Part shown: positions 1-6,166 of the stretch, piece by piece | Position numbering within the stretch: position 1 is the first letter of the stretch | Layout: the number at the start of each line of letters is the position of its first letter | Assembly (NCBI GenBank): GCA_017577925.1 | Contig: PKQU01000097.1 | Location: forward strand, 1 to 7,647 | Source: Bacillota bacterium | GTDB taxonomy: Bacteria > Bacillota > Bacilli > Calditerricolales > Calditerricolaceae | Reading direction: 5' to 3' | DNA length: 7,647 nt | The notes under the pieces: generated by a model | Databases searched by the model: none | What the model was told of the DNA's origin: nothing | The model's input: only the letters and a program-made list of their open reading frames with translations | Position numbers and translations under genes: made by a program

Positions 1-887
1 ACAAGCTGGCGCGTTTCCTGGACCCGGTCAAAATTGACCTTGGCCACAACGGACACAACGACCTTCTCGTGTCCGAATACTGTACCGAGAAGGGATTGCA
101 GTTTGCTCTGCAAATTTTTTTCGAGTTGTTGGCGAATTTTCTCCTGATCAAGAGCCGCGATCGTACCTTCCGCGTCCAACGCTTCCGGGTATTCGAGCAG
201 CCGACCGTACTGGTCGGTGATGACGATGTTCTCGACCGGTAAGTTCGGAACGCTGCGCGACACCAGGTGGTACAAGGCGCGCACCCGGTCGGGTGAGGGC
301 TGATACCCCGGCTCAAGGGTGAGCACAACAGACGCCGTGGCCTGCTGTTCATCCTCACCCACCCACAGGCGTTCCTTCGGGAGTGTAATCATGACCCGCG
401 CCTTCTGGATCCAGTCCACCCCGTTTTCCAGGAGGGTTTCGATTTCCCCCTGGATCGCGTCGCGCTCCAGCACATCAAACTGCCGATCGGTCACGCCGAA
501 GGGCAGCTTGTCCAAGAAGGTGTCATACCGGATCGCTGCGCTCTTCGGCAGGCCCTGTGCCGCCAGATCCAGGAGAACCCGGTCGCGCTCCGTGCGCGGC
601 ACTTCAATGGAATGGCCCCCTGGTGTAATGCGGTACGAGACACCCATCTTTTCCAGTTGGGCCTTGATCTGTCCCAACTCTTCCTGGGTCAGGTTTTCCG
701 TGTACAGCGGCACATACTCCGGCTGCGCGACGAGGGCCACTGACAGCCCCGCAGCGGCCACGAGAAACAACACCGTTGCTCCCAGAAGCCACTTCTGCTT
801 GCGCGACAGTCGGTGCCACAGCTCGATGCCCTGACGTCTGAGCTGATCGATTCTCTCTCTCATCCTCGCGTATCGATTGGTCGACAT
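1..887 (-). CDS. fliF: Flagellar MS-ring protein FliF, N-terminal part (3' end beyond window)
   Basis: FliF forms the MS ring in the cytoplasmic membrane, the base on which the rod, switch and export gate are built. The 295 visible codons are open to the window edge; B. subtilis FliF is about 536 aa, so roughly the first half is here. After a basic N-terminus there is one hydrophobic transmembrane segment at about residues 33-54 (LLGATVLFLVAAAGLSVALV). The YscJ/FliF-type ring-building region follows, with family-typical QGLPKSAAIRYD (111-122) and a stretch resembling the FliF region QEKIRQQLEKNLQSKL (248-263). The ATG at 885-887 is preceded by AGGTGA only 3 bases away, a weaker site than its neighbours have. 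The other in-frame ATG (861-863) has no better site, so I keep 887. It lies 45 bases after fliE, in the same operon. The identity is firm; the exact start is moderately sure. Confidence 0.95.
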   Translation of the reverse strand, partial: MSTNRYARMRERIDQLRRQGIELWHRLSRKQKWLLGATVLFLVAAAGLSVALVAQPEYVPLYTENLTQEELGQIKAQLEKMGVSYRITPGGHSIEVPRTERDRVLLDLAAQGLPKSAAIRYDTFLDKLPFGVTDRQFDVLERDAIQGEIETLLENGVDWIQKARVMITLPKERLWVGEDEQQATASVVLTLEPGYQPSPDRVRALYHLVSRSVPNLPVENIVITDQYGRLLEYPEALDAEGTIAALDQEKIRQQLEKNLQSKLQSLLGTVFGHEKVVVSVVAKVNFDRVQETRQL

Positions 888-932
888 GGCTCACCTGAAC
901 CAATCACAGCAGGAAATGTTGTTTTTTCATTA

Positions 933-1226
933 TTACAACGGCATGCGGAACACTTCTTGGTACGCTTCAATCGCTTTATTGCGCACCTGTACGGCCAGCA
1001 TCAAGCTGAGCGACGCTTTCTGCATCGCCAGAAAGGCCTCGTGCAGATTGGCCACATCCCCGGCGGCCACTCGCACCGCGGCGCGTTCGGCGTTCACTTG
1101 GTCGGCGTTGAGCCGGTCAAGGGCCTGGGCCAGCCAATCGGCGAACGAGGTCGTGGCTTTGTCCGCGATCCGCCCGCCCTCCACCGGCAGCCCGAGGCCG
1201 ACGGGCGTTATCCTGGTTGCCTGCAT
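933..1226 (-). CDS. fliE: Flagellar hook-basal body protein FliE
   Basis: FliE is the small adaptor joining the MS ring (FliF) to the proximal rod, and is the first rod component exported. The protein is 97 aa (B. subtilis FliE is about 106 aa). The N-terminal 25 or so residues are variable. The rest is helical and family-typical: FADWLAQALDRLNADQ, then DVANLHEAFLAMQKASLSL and the C-terminal signature AVQVRNKAIEAYQEVFRM. An open frame continues upstream to 1256, but the ATG at 1224-1226 has an excellent site, AAGGAGGG, with 8 bases between the AGGAGG core and the start, so the shorter protein is right. It lies 31 bases after flgC and 45 bases before fliF, the usual flgB-flgC-fliE-fliF order. 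I see nothing odd in it. Confidence 0.95.
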   Translation of the reverse strand: MQATRITPVGLGLPVEGGRIADKATTSFADWLAQALDRLNADQVNAERAAVRVAAGDVANLHEAFLAMQKASLSLMLAVQVRNKAIEAYQEVFRMPL

Positions 1227-1233
1227 GCGTTCA

Positions 1234-1241
1234 CCCTCCTT
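1234..1241 (-). promoter_or_regulatory. Ribosome binding site of fliE
   Basis: The minus strand reads AAGGAGGG here, with 8 bases between the AGGAGG core and the ATG at 1226. It decides the start of fliE against the upstream in-frame codons reaching 1256. Confidence 0.85.
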
Positions 1242-1257
1242 CAGCCTCTGGCGCACC

Positions 1258-1704
1258 TTAACGGCCCAGTTCGAGTGCCTTTGTCAACATGGCTTTACCC
1301 GCTTGAAACGCGGCGACGTTGGCCTCATACGCCCGCGTGGCGGCGATCAGATCGGCCATTTCCTTGACAATGTCCACGTTGGGAAGCCGCACGTAACCAT
1401 CCGGCCCCGCGTCGGGGTGGGCCGGGTCATACACCAGCCGCGGCGGCGTGGGATCGTCGACAATGCGGCTCACCTGCACGCCTGCGCCAACCTCCGTCTG
1501 CCGGCTCAACGCCCGGCCCAGGATTGAAGCAAAGGGCGTGCGCGGCTCGAAGACCACCAGTTTGCGGGTGTACGGTTGCCACGTGCCGTTCACCAACCGA
1601 GCGCGGGTGGTCGACGCGTTGGCGATGTTCGACGCGATGACATCCATGCGCAAGCGCTCGGCAGTAAGCGCCGAGGCGCTGATGTCAAGCGGCGAGAGCG
1701 CCAC
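1258..1704 (-). CDS. flgC: Flagellar proximal rod protein FlgC
   Basis: FlgC is one of the proximal rod subunits, exported through the flagellar type III apparatus. The call of 148 aa matches B. subtilis FlgC (150 aa). The N-terminus has the rod/hook-family motif SALTAERLRMDVIASNIANA (residues 11-30), followed by TTRARLVNG. The middle has LVYDPAHPDAGPDGYV, and the C-terminus has the paired motif NVDIVKEMADLI...TRAYEANVAAFQ...ML.KALELGR. The start is GTG at 1702-1704, with AAGGGAGG 8 bases upstream and 2 bases after the flgB stop. A second in-frame GTG at 1708-1710 overlaps the flgB stop as GTGA, but is only 2 bases from that binding site. Using it would add two residues. Identity is certain; the choice between the two GTGs is likely but not proven. 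Confidence 0.95.
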   Translation of the reverse strand: MALSPLDISASALTAERLRMDVIASNIANASTTRARLVNGTWQPYTRKLVVFEPRTPFASILGRALSRQTEVGAGVQVSRIVDDPTPPRLVYDPAHPDAGPDGYVRLPNVDIVKEMADLIAATRAYEANVAAFQAGKAMLTKALELGR

Positions 1705-1706
1705 GA

Positions 1707-2120
1707 TCACCGCCTCCCTTCCCCGATGACCGTTCGCAGCTGGTCCAAGTAGTGCTGGGTGCTCTGCACCAACGCTTGGTACCACAAGGCATTGCGGGCC
1801 AGATTGGCCGTTTCCGCGTCCACGTCCACGTTGTTGCCGTCGTGCCGCATGCGGGTGTGGATAGACGGCACAACGCGCGGCGTCACCGCGGGCACCGGCC
1901 CGCCGATGGGCAGGTGACGCGGATCGGTTCTTGCGCCGACAAAGGATGCGGTTGGACGGGCGAGCGCTTCTGCAAGCACATTTTCAAAAGCGACATCCGC
2001 CGCCTTAAAACCCGGCGTTTCGACATTGGCGAGGTTGTTCGCGATGACACGCTGCCGGAGCATGGCGGCATTCATTGCTTGTTCCAAGACGGAAAGCGTT
2101 TGATTTTGAAATACGCGCAC
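1707..2120 (-). CDS. flgB: Flagellar proximal rod protein FlgB
   Basis: FlgB is a proximal rod subunit next to the MS ring. The protein is 137 aa (B. subtilis about 129). It has the rod-family N-terminal motif ANNLANVETPGFKAADVAFE (27-46) and the C-terminal motif GNNVDVDAETANLARNALWYQALVQ, both diagnostic of FlgB. The start is GTG at 2118-2120, giving MRVFQNQTLSVLEQA. A purine-rich AGAGAGG sits 8 bases upstream. The open frame runs to 2174, but those codons (starting MLAGCRSK) do not look like FlgB and have no good binding site. It is the first gene of the flagellar operon here, 309 bases after codY and separated from it by a terminator-like hairpin, so it should have its own promoter. I could not identify one. 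The identity is secure and the start is fairly secure. Confidence 0.94.
   Translation of the reverse strand: MRVFQNQTLSVLEQAMNAAMLRQRVIANNLANVETPGFKAADVAFENVLAEALARPTASFVGARTDPRHLPIGGPVPAVTPRVVPSIHTRMRHDGNNVDVDAETANLARNALWYQALVQSTQHYLDQLRTVIGEGRR
1713..1720 (-). promoter_or_regulatory. Ribosome binding site of flgC, inside the end of flgB
   Basis: AAGGGAGG on the minus strand lies within the last codons of flgB (encoding E-G-R), 8 bases from the GTG at 1704 and 2 bases from the GTG at 1710. The spacing favours 1704. Its position inside flgB suggests that flgC translation is coupled to termination on flgB. Confidence 0.75.
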
Positions 2121-2187
2121 CGGTCTCGCCTCTCTTTCATACGTCCAAAATTTGCTTCTACACCCCGCTAACAAAATCCTTCATCAC

Positions 2188-2216
2188 TCGACAAAAACTT
2201 TGTTGCTTGTTGTCGA
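2188..2216. repeat. Inverted repeat in the flgB leader
   Basis: TCGACAA (2188-2194) and TTGTCGA (2210-2216) form a perfect 7-base inverted repeat around a 15-base spacer, about 70 bases before the flgB start. It could be an operator for a dimeric regulator or a weak RNA hairpin. There is no following U-tract, so it is not a terminator. The function is unknown. Confidence 0.4.
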
Positions 2217-2243
2217 AAATGAGCGAGTCGACCCACCCAAAAA

Positions 2244-2253
2244 AGTTCGAACT
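2244..2253. repeat. Perfect 10-base palindrome AGTTCGAACT
   Basis: AGTTCGAACT is its own reverse complement and sits in the flgB leader. It resembles a GAAC/GTTC-type operator core but lacks the spacing of the Bacillus LexA box. It may be a chance match. Confidence 0.25.
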
Positions 2254-2329
2254 CCACCTCTTTTCCCAATCGGGTGAAACCGCTCCTGATCCTTGTTTCC
2301 CATATGCGTCCAGACTTTCCGCATGCAAC

Positions 2330-2368
2330 ACGAAAAGCCCCTGTCGAATGTTGACAGGGGCTTTTCGT
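2330..2368 (-). terminator. Intrinsic terminator-type hairpin after codY, possibly bidirectional
   Basis: ACGAAAAGCCCCTGTC and GACAGGGGCTTTTCGT form a perfect 16-base-pair stem around a 7-base loop (2346-2352), 61 bases past the codY stop. The CCCCTG/CAGGGG core and flanking AAAA/TTTT runs are typical of rho-independent terminators that can work on both strands. The U-run is only four bases, lies inside the stem and is followed by CG, so termination may be incomplete and some transcripts could continue into flgB. Confidence 0.75.
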
Positions 2369-2375
2369 TACGAAA
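2363..2375. repeat. Short palindrome overlapping the terminator arm
   Basis: TTTCGT-T-ACGAAA is a perfect inverted repeat with 6-base arms that shares its left six bases with the terminator stem. In RNA from the minus strand it lies just before the terminator and could form a competing small hairpin, although the loop would be tight. Confidence 0.4.
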
Positions 2376-2429
2376 CAACATTGTCCAATGCGGCGGGGGG
2401 TCATGGCGCACTTGCGACGATTTCCGCGC

Positions 2430-3209
2430 TTACGACGACTTGAGCTTCTCCAGCTCCGGCAGCAGTTTGTCATTCAACACCTTGATGTACGTCCCTTTCA
2501 TCCCCAGCGAGCGCGACTCAATGACGCCGGCGCTCTCCAGCTTGCGCAGCGCGTTGACGATCACCGAGCGGGTGATGCCGACGCGGTCGGCAATCTTGCT
2601 CGCCACGAGCAGCCCTTCCTTGCCGTCCAGCTCTTCGAAGATGTGCTCCACCGCTTCCAGTTCGCTATACGAGAGAGAGCCGATAGCCAGCTGCACGACC
2701 GCCTTGGCCCGCGCTTCCTGCTCGATCTGCTCCGCGCGCTCGCGCAGGATCTCCGTCCCGACGACCGTCGCCCCGTATTCGGCCAGCACCAGGTCGTCTT
2801 CGGTGAACTTCTCGTTCAGACGACCCAGGGCCAGCGTGCCCAAACGGTCGCCACCGCCGATGATGGGAACGATGGTCGTCCACGCCTCCTGGATCACGTC
2901 GCGGAGCTCGACGGGGAAGATGGTCAGGTCGCTCTCGATCGGGATGTTGGTCTGGGTGCTGTCCACTTTCAACACTTCACGGTTGTATTCCTCGGGGAAA
3001 CGCCGCTCCTCGAGCATCCGCCGCATTCGCTCGTTTTCGATCTGATGGGCAATGGCATAGCCGAGTACCTTTCCCTTCCGGCTGAGCACGAACACGTTGG
3101 CGTTGATCACGTCGCGCAGCACTTCTGCCATTTCCATAAAATTCACGGCATGGCCAGCCGTCTTTTGCAACAGCCGGTTAATCCGTCGCGTTTTGGTCAA
3201 GAGATCCAT
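2430..3209 (-). CDS. codY: Global transcriptional repressor CodY
   Basis: CodY is the cytoplasmic regulator of low-GC Gram-positive bacteria that senses GTP and branched-chain amino acids. It represses stationary-phase, amino-acid and, in B. subtilis, motility genes. The protein is 259 aa, the same length as B. subtilis CodY, and nearly identical in its C-terminal third. The N-terminal GAF-type ligand domain (about 1-155) keeps R61, T96, F98 and V100, at the numbers of known isoleucine/valine contacts, and the motif TTIVPIIGGGDRLGTL. A linker helix follows (about 155-180), then the winged helix-turn-helix with ASKIADRVGITRSVIVNALR (203-222) and SLGMKGTYIKVLN. The ATG at 3207-3209 has AGAGGAGG 8 bases upstream; an open frame to 3299 is not CodY-like. 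It follows hslU by 52 bases and ends the housekeeping unit before the hairpin. I see nothing unusual in the protein. Confidence 0.98.
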   Translation of the reverse strand: MDLLTKTRRINRLLQKTAGHAVNFMEMAEVLRDVINANVFVLSRKGKVLGYAIAHQIENERMRRMLEERRFPEEYNREVLKVDSTQTNIPIESDLTIFPVELRDVIQEAWTTIVPIIGGGDRLGTLALGRLNEKFTEDDLVLAEYGATVVGTEILRERAEQIEQEARAKAVVQLAIGSLSYSELEAVEHIFEELDGKEGLLVASKIADRVGITRSVIVNALRKLESAGVIESRSLGMKGTYIKVLNDKLLPELEKLKSS

Positions 3210-3261
3210 CGAAAACGCCTCCTCTTGTTGGAAATGATGAAAACGAACGGCAGCATACGCG

Positions 3262-4665
3262 CTACAAAATGTATTGGCGCAAATCGCGGTCTTCCACAAT
3301 GTCGCGCAGTTTTTCGCGGACGTACTCCGCCGTGATCACCACCGTCTCCAGGTTGATGTCCGGCGCTTCGAAGGAAAGGTCCTCGAGGAGCTTTTCCATC
3401 ACCGTGTGGAGACGGCGGGCACCGATATCCTCTGTCTGGCGGTTCACCTCGGCGGCCAGCCGCGCGATCTCCCGGATCGCCTCGTCGGTGAACTGCACCT
3501 TGACGCCCTCGGTCTCGATGAGCGCCGTGTATTGCTTGATCAGCGCGTTTTCCGGCTCTGTCAAGATGCGCACAAAATCGTCCGCCTCGAGGCTGGTCAG
3601 CTCAACGCGAATGGGAAAGCGTCCCTGCAATTCGGGGATCAGATCGGACGGCTTGGCCACGTGAAACGCTCCGGCGGCAATGAAGAGGATGTGGTCCGTC
3701 TTGACCGGCCCGTACTTCGTCATCACCGTGGAGCCCTCAACGATGGGCAAGATGTCGCGCTGCACGCCTTCGCGGGAGACATCGGGGCCAACACCCCCTT
3801 CCCGGCCGGCGATCTTGTCGATCTCGTCGATGAAGATAATCCCGTGCTGTTCGGCGCGCTGGATGGACTCCTGGATCACCTCGTCCATGTCGATCAGCTT
3901 GTTCGCCTCTTCCTGCACCAGCAACTTTCGCGCCTCGCGCACCGGTACTTTTCGGCGTTTGGTGCGCTTCGGGAGAAGGTTGCCGAACAGCTCCTGCATG
4001 TTAAGCCCCACCTGCTCCACGCCCGACCCGGCGAACAGGTCGATCATCGGCAGGGCCGTGTCCTCGATCTCCACTTCGACGATCCAGTCCTCCAGCTCGC
4101 CGCGTGCCAGGCGCTCGGCCAGCTCCCGCCGGCGACGCTGCCGCTCCTGAGCGTCCCCGTCGGTCTCCTTTTCCGGACGGGTGCCCATCCGCCCACCAAA
4201 TAGGAGCTCAAGCGGATTCTGGAAACCCCGTTCCTTTTTCGGCCCCGGAACCAGCAGGTCAAGAAGGCGCTCCTCGGCCAGCTTTTCCGCCCGATCGCGT
4301 ACTTCCTCCATCTTTTCCGCTTTGACCATGCGGATGGCCGTCTCCACCAGGTCGCGAACCATGGACTCGACATCGCGGCCGACGTACCCCACCTCGGTAA
4401 ACTTGGTGGCCTCCACCTTGACGAAGGGTGCGCCGGCGAGCTTGGCCAGCCGCCGGGCGATCTCCGTCTTCCCCACCCCGGTCGGCCCGATCATGAGAAT
4501 GTTTTTCGGCGTAATCTCATCCCGCAACCCTTCGGGCAAGAGGCTGCGCCGGTAGCGGTTGCGCAGGGCAATGGCCACCGCGCGCTTGGCGGCCTTCTGC
4601 CCCACGATGTATTTATCCAGTTCGGCGACGATCTCCCGTGGCGTTGGAATCCGATCGCGTCGCAC
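3262..4665 (-). CDS. hslU: HslU (ClpY), ATPase subunit of the HslUV protease
   Basis: HslU is a hexameric AAA+ unfoldase that feeds substrates into the HslV peptidase in the cytoplasm. The call is 467 aa, the size of B. subtilis ClpY. Visible motifs are TPREIV and YIVGQ near the N-terminus, Walker A GPTGVGKT (60-67), pore loop GYVG (93-96), a charged, variable I-domain (about 105-245), Walker B IIFIDEID (277-283), ELQGRFPIRVEL (345-356), sensor-2 region IGARRLH (414-420) and the C-terminal YIL, which inserts into HslV. Two in-frame GTG starts exist. The one at 4663-4665 has GGAGG 7 bases upstream and lies 2 bases past the hslV stop. The one at 4669-4671 overlaps that stop as GTGA and could use GAGGAG 8 bases upstream, adding two residues. 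Translation is probably coupled to hslV. The protein is complete and typical. Confidence 0.97.
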   Translation of the reverse strand: MRRDRIPTPREIVAELDKYIVGQKAAKRAVAIALRNRYRRSLLPEGLRDEITPKNILMIGPTGVGKTEIARRLAKLAGAPFVKVEATKFTEVGYVGRDVESMVRDLVETAIRMVKAEKMEEVRDRAEKLAEERLLDLLVPGPKKERGFQNPLELLFGGRMGTRPEKETDGDAQERQRRRRELAERLARGELEDWIVEVEIEDTALPMIDLFAGSGVEQVGLNMQELFGNLLPKRTKRRKVPVREARKLLVQEEANKLIDMDEVIQESIQRAEQHGIIFIDEIDKIAGREGGVGPDVSREGVQRDILPIVEGSTVMTKYGPVKTDHILFIAAGAFHVAKPSDLIPELQGRFPIRVELTSLEADDFVRILTEPENALIKQYTALIETEGVKVQFTDEAIREIARLAAEVNRQTEDIGARRLHTVMEKLLEDLSFEAPDINLETVVITAEYVREKLRDIVEDRDLRQYIL

Positions 4666-4667
4666 GC

Positions 4668-5216
4668 TCACCCCTCCAGCTCCTCGACGACCAGGTGGTC
4701 ATTTGTGTAAACGCAAAGTTCGGCCGCGATGCGCAGCGCCTCTTCGGCGATTTGGCGTGCGCTCAGGTGCGGGGCGTGGCGCTTGAGGGCGCGTCCCGCC
4801 GCCAACGCATAGCTGCCACCCGAACCGACGGCCACCATGCCGTCATCCGGCTCCAGCACTTCGCCGCTTCCCGAGATCAGGAGCAGGTGGCGCTTGTCCA
4901 TGACAACGAGGAGCGCCTCCAACCGGCGCAGCATGCGGTCGGTGCGCCACTCCTTGGCCAACTCCACCGCGGCGCGCGGCAGGTTGCCGCGGTGTTCCTC
5001 CAGCTTGTTTTCAAATTTCTCGAACAAGGCCATCGCATCGGCCACGGAACCGGCAAAGCCGGCCAGCACCTGTCCGCGGTACAAGCGGCGCACCTTCTTG
5101 GCGCTTTTCTTCATCACCACTGCGCCGCCAAAGGTGACCTGCCCATCGCCGGCCATGGCCGCGCGGCCATTGTGGTGGATGGCGAAAATGGTCGTCCCGT
5201 GAAAACCGCGTTCCAA
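4668..5216 (-). CDS. hslV: HslV (ClpQ), peptidase subunit of the HslUV protease
   Basis: HslV is the proteasome-beta-like peptidase that forms a double hexameric chamber capped by HslU. The protein is 182 aa, normal for the family. Motifs are TTIFAIHHNG at residues 8-17, AGDGQVTFG (22-30), KKVRRLY, LAGFAGSVADA, a GNLPRAAVELAKEWRTDRML stretch, EPDDGMVAVGSGGSYALAAGRAL and CVYTND near the end. The start is TTG at 5214-5216; no other usable start lies before the conserved TT pair, and GAGGAGGG sits at the right distance. The predicted N-terminus is MERGFHG followed by Thr8-Thr9. Thr8 aligns with the catalytic Thr1 of E. coli HslV. B. subtilis ClpQ, by contrast, is reported to use an N-terminal serine, which is absent here. 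The gene starts 12 bases after xerC and is coupled to hslU. Confidence 0.97.
   Translation of the reverse strand: MERGFHGTTIFAIHHNGRAAMAGDGQVTFGGAVVMKKSAKKVRRLYRGQVLAGFAGSVADAMALFEKFENKLEEHRGNLPRAAVELAKEWRTDRMLRRLEALLVVMDKRHLLLISGSGEVLEPDDGMVAVGSGGSYALAAGRALKRHAPHLSARQIAEEALRIAAELCVYTNDHLVVEELEG
4673..4685 (-). promoter_or_regulatory. Two overlapping ribosome binding sites for hslU inside the hslV end
   Basis: The last hslV codons (E-E-L-E-G) encode GAGGAG (4680-4685) and GGAGG (4673-4677) on the minus strand. The first is 8 bases from the GTG at 4671 and the second is 7 bases from the GTG at 4665. Both hslU starts are therefore served, and the sequence alone does not settle which is used. 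Confidence 0.65.
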
Positions 5217-5222
5217 CCGTTT

Positions 5223-5230
5223 CCCTCCTC
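5223..5230 (-). promoter_or_regulatory. Ribosome binding site that fixes the TTG start of hslV
   Basis: GAGGAGGG on the minus strand overlaps the xerC stop codon (TGA at 5229-5231). Its GGAGG core is 7 bases from TTG at 5216. The strength and spacing support initiation at a TTG codon. Confidence 0.85.
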
Positions 5231-6125
5231 AGGCCCGCGGATGGGCGTCGTCATAGACGCGCCGCAGCCGCTGCCGGGTAACATGGGTATACACCTGTGT
5301 CGACGAGATGCTGGAATGTCCGAGAAGCTCCTGCACCACGCGCAGATCGGCGCCCGCGTTTAAGAGGTGCGTGGCGAAGCTGTGGCGGAACGTATGGGGG
5401 CTCACCCGCTTCGCCAGCGCGGCTTGTTCGACATATTTCGTCACGATTCGACGTACGCTGCGCGGAGAAAGGGGACCCCCTCGGCGGTTGACGAAGAGGC
5501 GCGTCTCGCCGGGCGCGGCGAGCTTCGGGCGCCCGTCGCGCAGGTACCGGCGCAAGGCCTCGATGGCGTGGGAACCGAGGAGAACGTACCGTTCTTTGGC
5601 CCCTTTTCCGTACACCAGGACCGTGCCCACCGACAGGTCGAGTGCGGTCACCTCGAGGGCGCACAGCTCGCTGACACGCATGCCGGTGGCATACAGCGTC
5701 TCCAACAGGGCCCGGTCTCGCAAGCCGAGGGGGTGAGCCGGATCGGGCAGCGCAAGCAATCGGGTGACCTCGTCCTCATCGAGAAACACCGGAAGCCGCC
5801 TTTCCAGCTTGGGTGTCGCCACCCCTTCAAAGGGCGTGTGAGCGACTCGGCCTTCCCGGTGCAAAAAGCGAAAAAAGGCGCGCAGGGCCGACAGCTTCCG
5901 CGCGACGGATCGGCGGGAATATCCGGATTCGTGCAGGTGGGCCAGGTACGCCCGCACGTGCCAGGGCGTCACCTCGTCCCAGTCCAGGTCCTGTCGCTGC
6001 AGGACCGTTTCCTGAAACGCGGCAATATCCCGCTGATACGCTTCAATCGTGTGGGGCGACGCGTTTTTCTCGATTTGCAAATAGGCGCGGAAAGCCAGCA
6101 CCGGGTCGCTTTGCACGTTGCCCAC
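5229..6125 (-). CDS. xerC: Tyrosine recombinase XerC (CodV in B. subtilis)
   Basis: XerC-type recombinases act with XerD at dif sites to resolve chromosome dimers at division. The protein is 298 aa, normal for the family. It has an N-terminal core-binding (SAM-like) domain at about 8-95 (FRAYLQIEKNASPHTIEAY; YSRRSVARKLSALRAFFRF) and a C-terminal catalytic domain. All catalytic residues are present: R150 (TGMRVSEL), K174 (GKGAKER), H244 and R247 (SPHTFRHSFATHLL), H270 (LLGHSS) and nucleophile Y279 (STQVYTHV). The start is GTG at 6123-6125 with GGAGG 5 bases upstream. A second GTG at 6114-6116 would shorten it by three residues. Sequence alone might also suit XerD or an integrase, but its place between trmFO and hslV is that of codV. 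It is intact, and no dif-like site or mobile-element border is seen nearby. Confidence 0.95.
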   Translation of the reverse strand: MGNVQSDPVLAFRAYLQIEKNASPHTIEAYQRDIAAFQETVLQRQDLDWDEVTPWHVRAYLAHLHESGYSRRSVARKLSALRAFFRFLHREGRVAHTPFEGVATPKLERRLPVFLDEDEVTRLLALPDPAHPLGLRDRALLETLYATGMRVSELCALEVTALDLSVGTVLVYGKGAKERYVLLGSHAIEALRRYLRDGRPKLAAPGETRLFVNRRGGPLSPRSVRRIVTKYVEQAALAKRVSPHTFRHSFATHLLNAGADLRVVQELLGHSSISSTQVYTHVTRQRLRRVYDDAHPRA

Positions 6126-6166
6126 ACCCTCCTCCAGCCGCGAAGCAACCTCATCTTACCATACGA

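Larger units (their letters stand above)
2121..2429. other. Intergenic region between codY and flgB
   Basis: This 309-base gap has no credible gene. It holds the terminator-like hairpin after codY (2330-2368), a short palindrome overlapping its edge (2363-2375), a 10-base palindrome (2244-2253), an inverted repeat (2188-2216) and the weak flgB ribosome binding site. In B. subtilis the corresponding region carries the fla/che promoters and is a CodY target. I searched both strands by eye for TTGACA/TATAAT, for the sigma-D pattern TAAA-N15-GCCGATAT and for the CodY box AATTTTCWGAAAATT, and found no convincing match. Short open frames here look like chance, and the hairpin makes both strands encode similar peptides. 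Confidence 0.8.

Noticed and set aside
319..834. Plus-strand open frame of 171 codons antisense to fliF
   Set aside because: It is Ser/Arg-rich, has no homology I recognise, and lies wholly inside the continuous, family-typical fliF frame on the minus strand.
2206..2220. Possible CodY box (minus strand CATTTTCGACAACAA)
   Set aside because: Only about 8 of 15 positions match AATTTTCWGAAAATT and the right half is lost, which is too weak to call.
2262..2277. Possible sigma-D -10 element (CCGAT core, minus strand) before flgB
   Set aside because: There is no TAAA-like -35 element at the required distance, and the -10 match is only partial.
2168..2473. Minus-strand open frame spanning the codY end and terminator
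   Set aside because: It crosses the terminator hairpin and overlaps codY out of frame. It shares near-identical peptides with the opposite strand because of the palindrome and is not a plausible protein.
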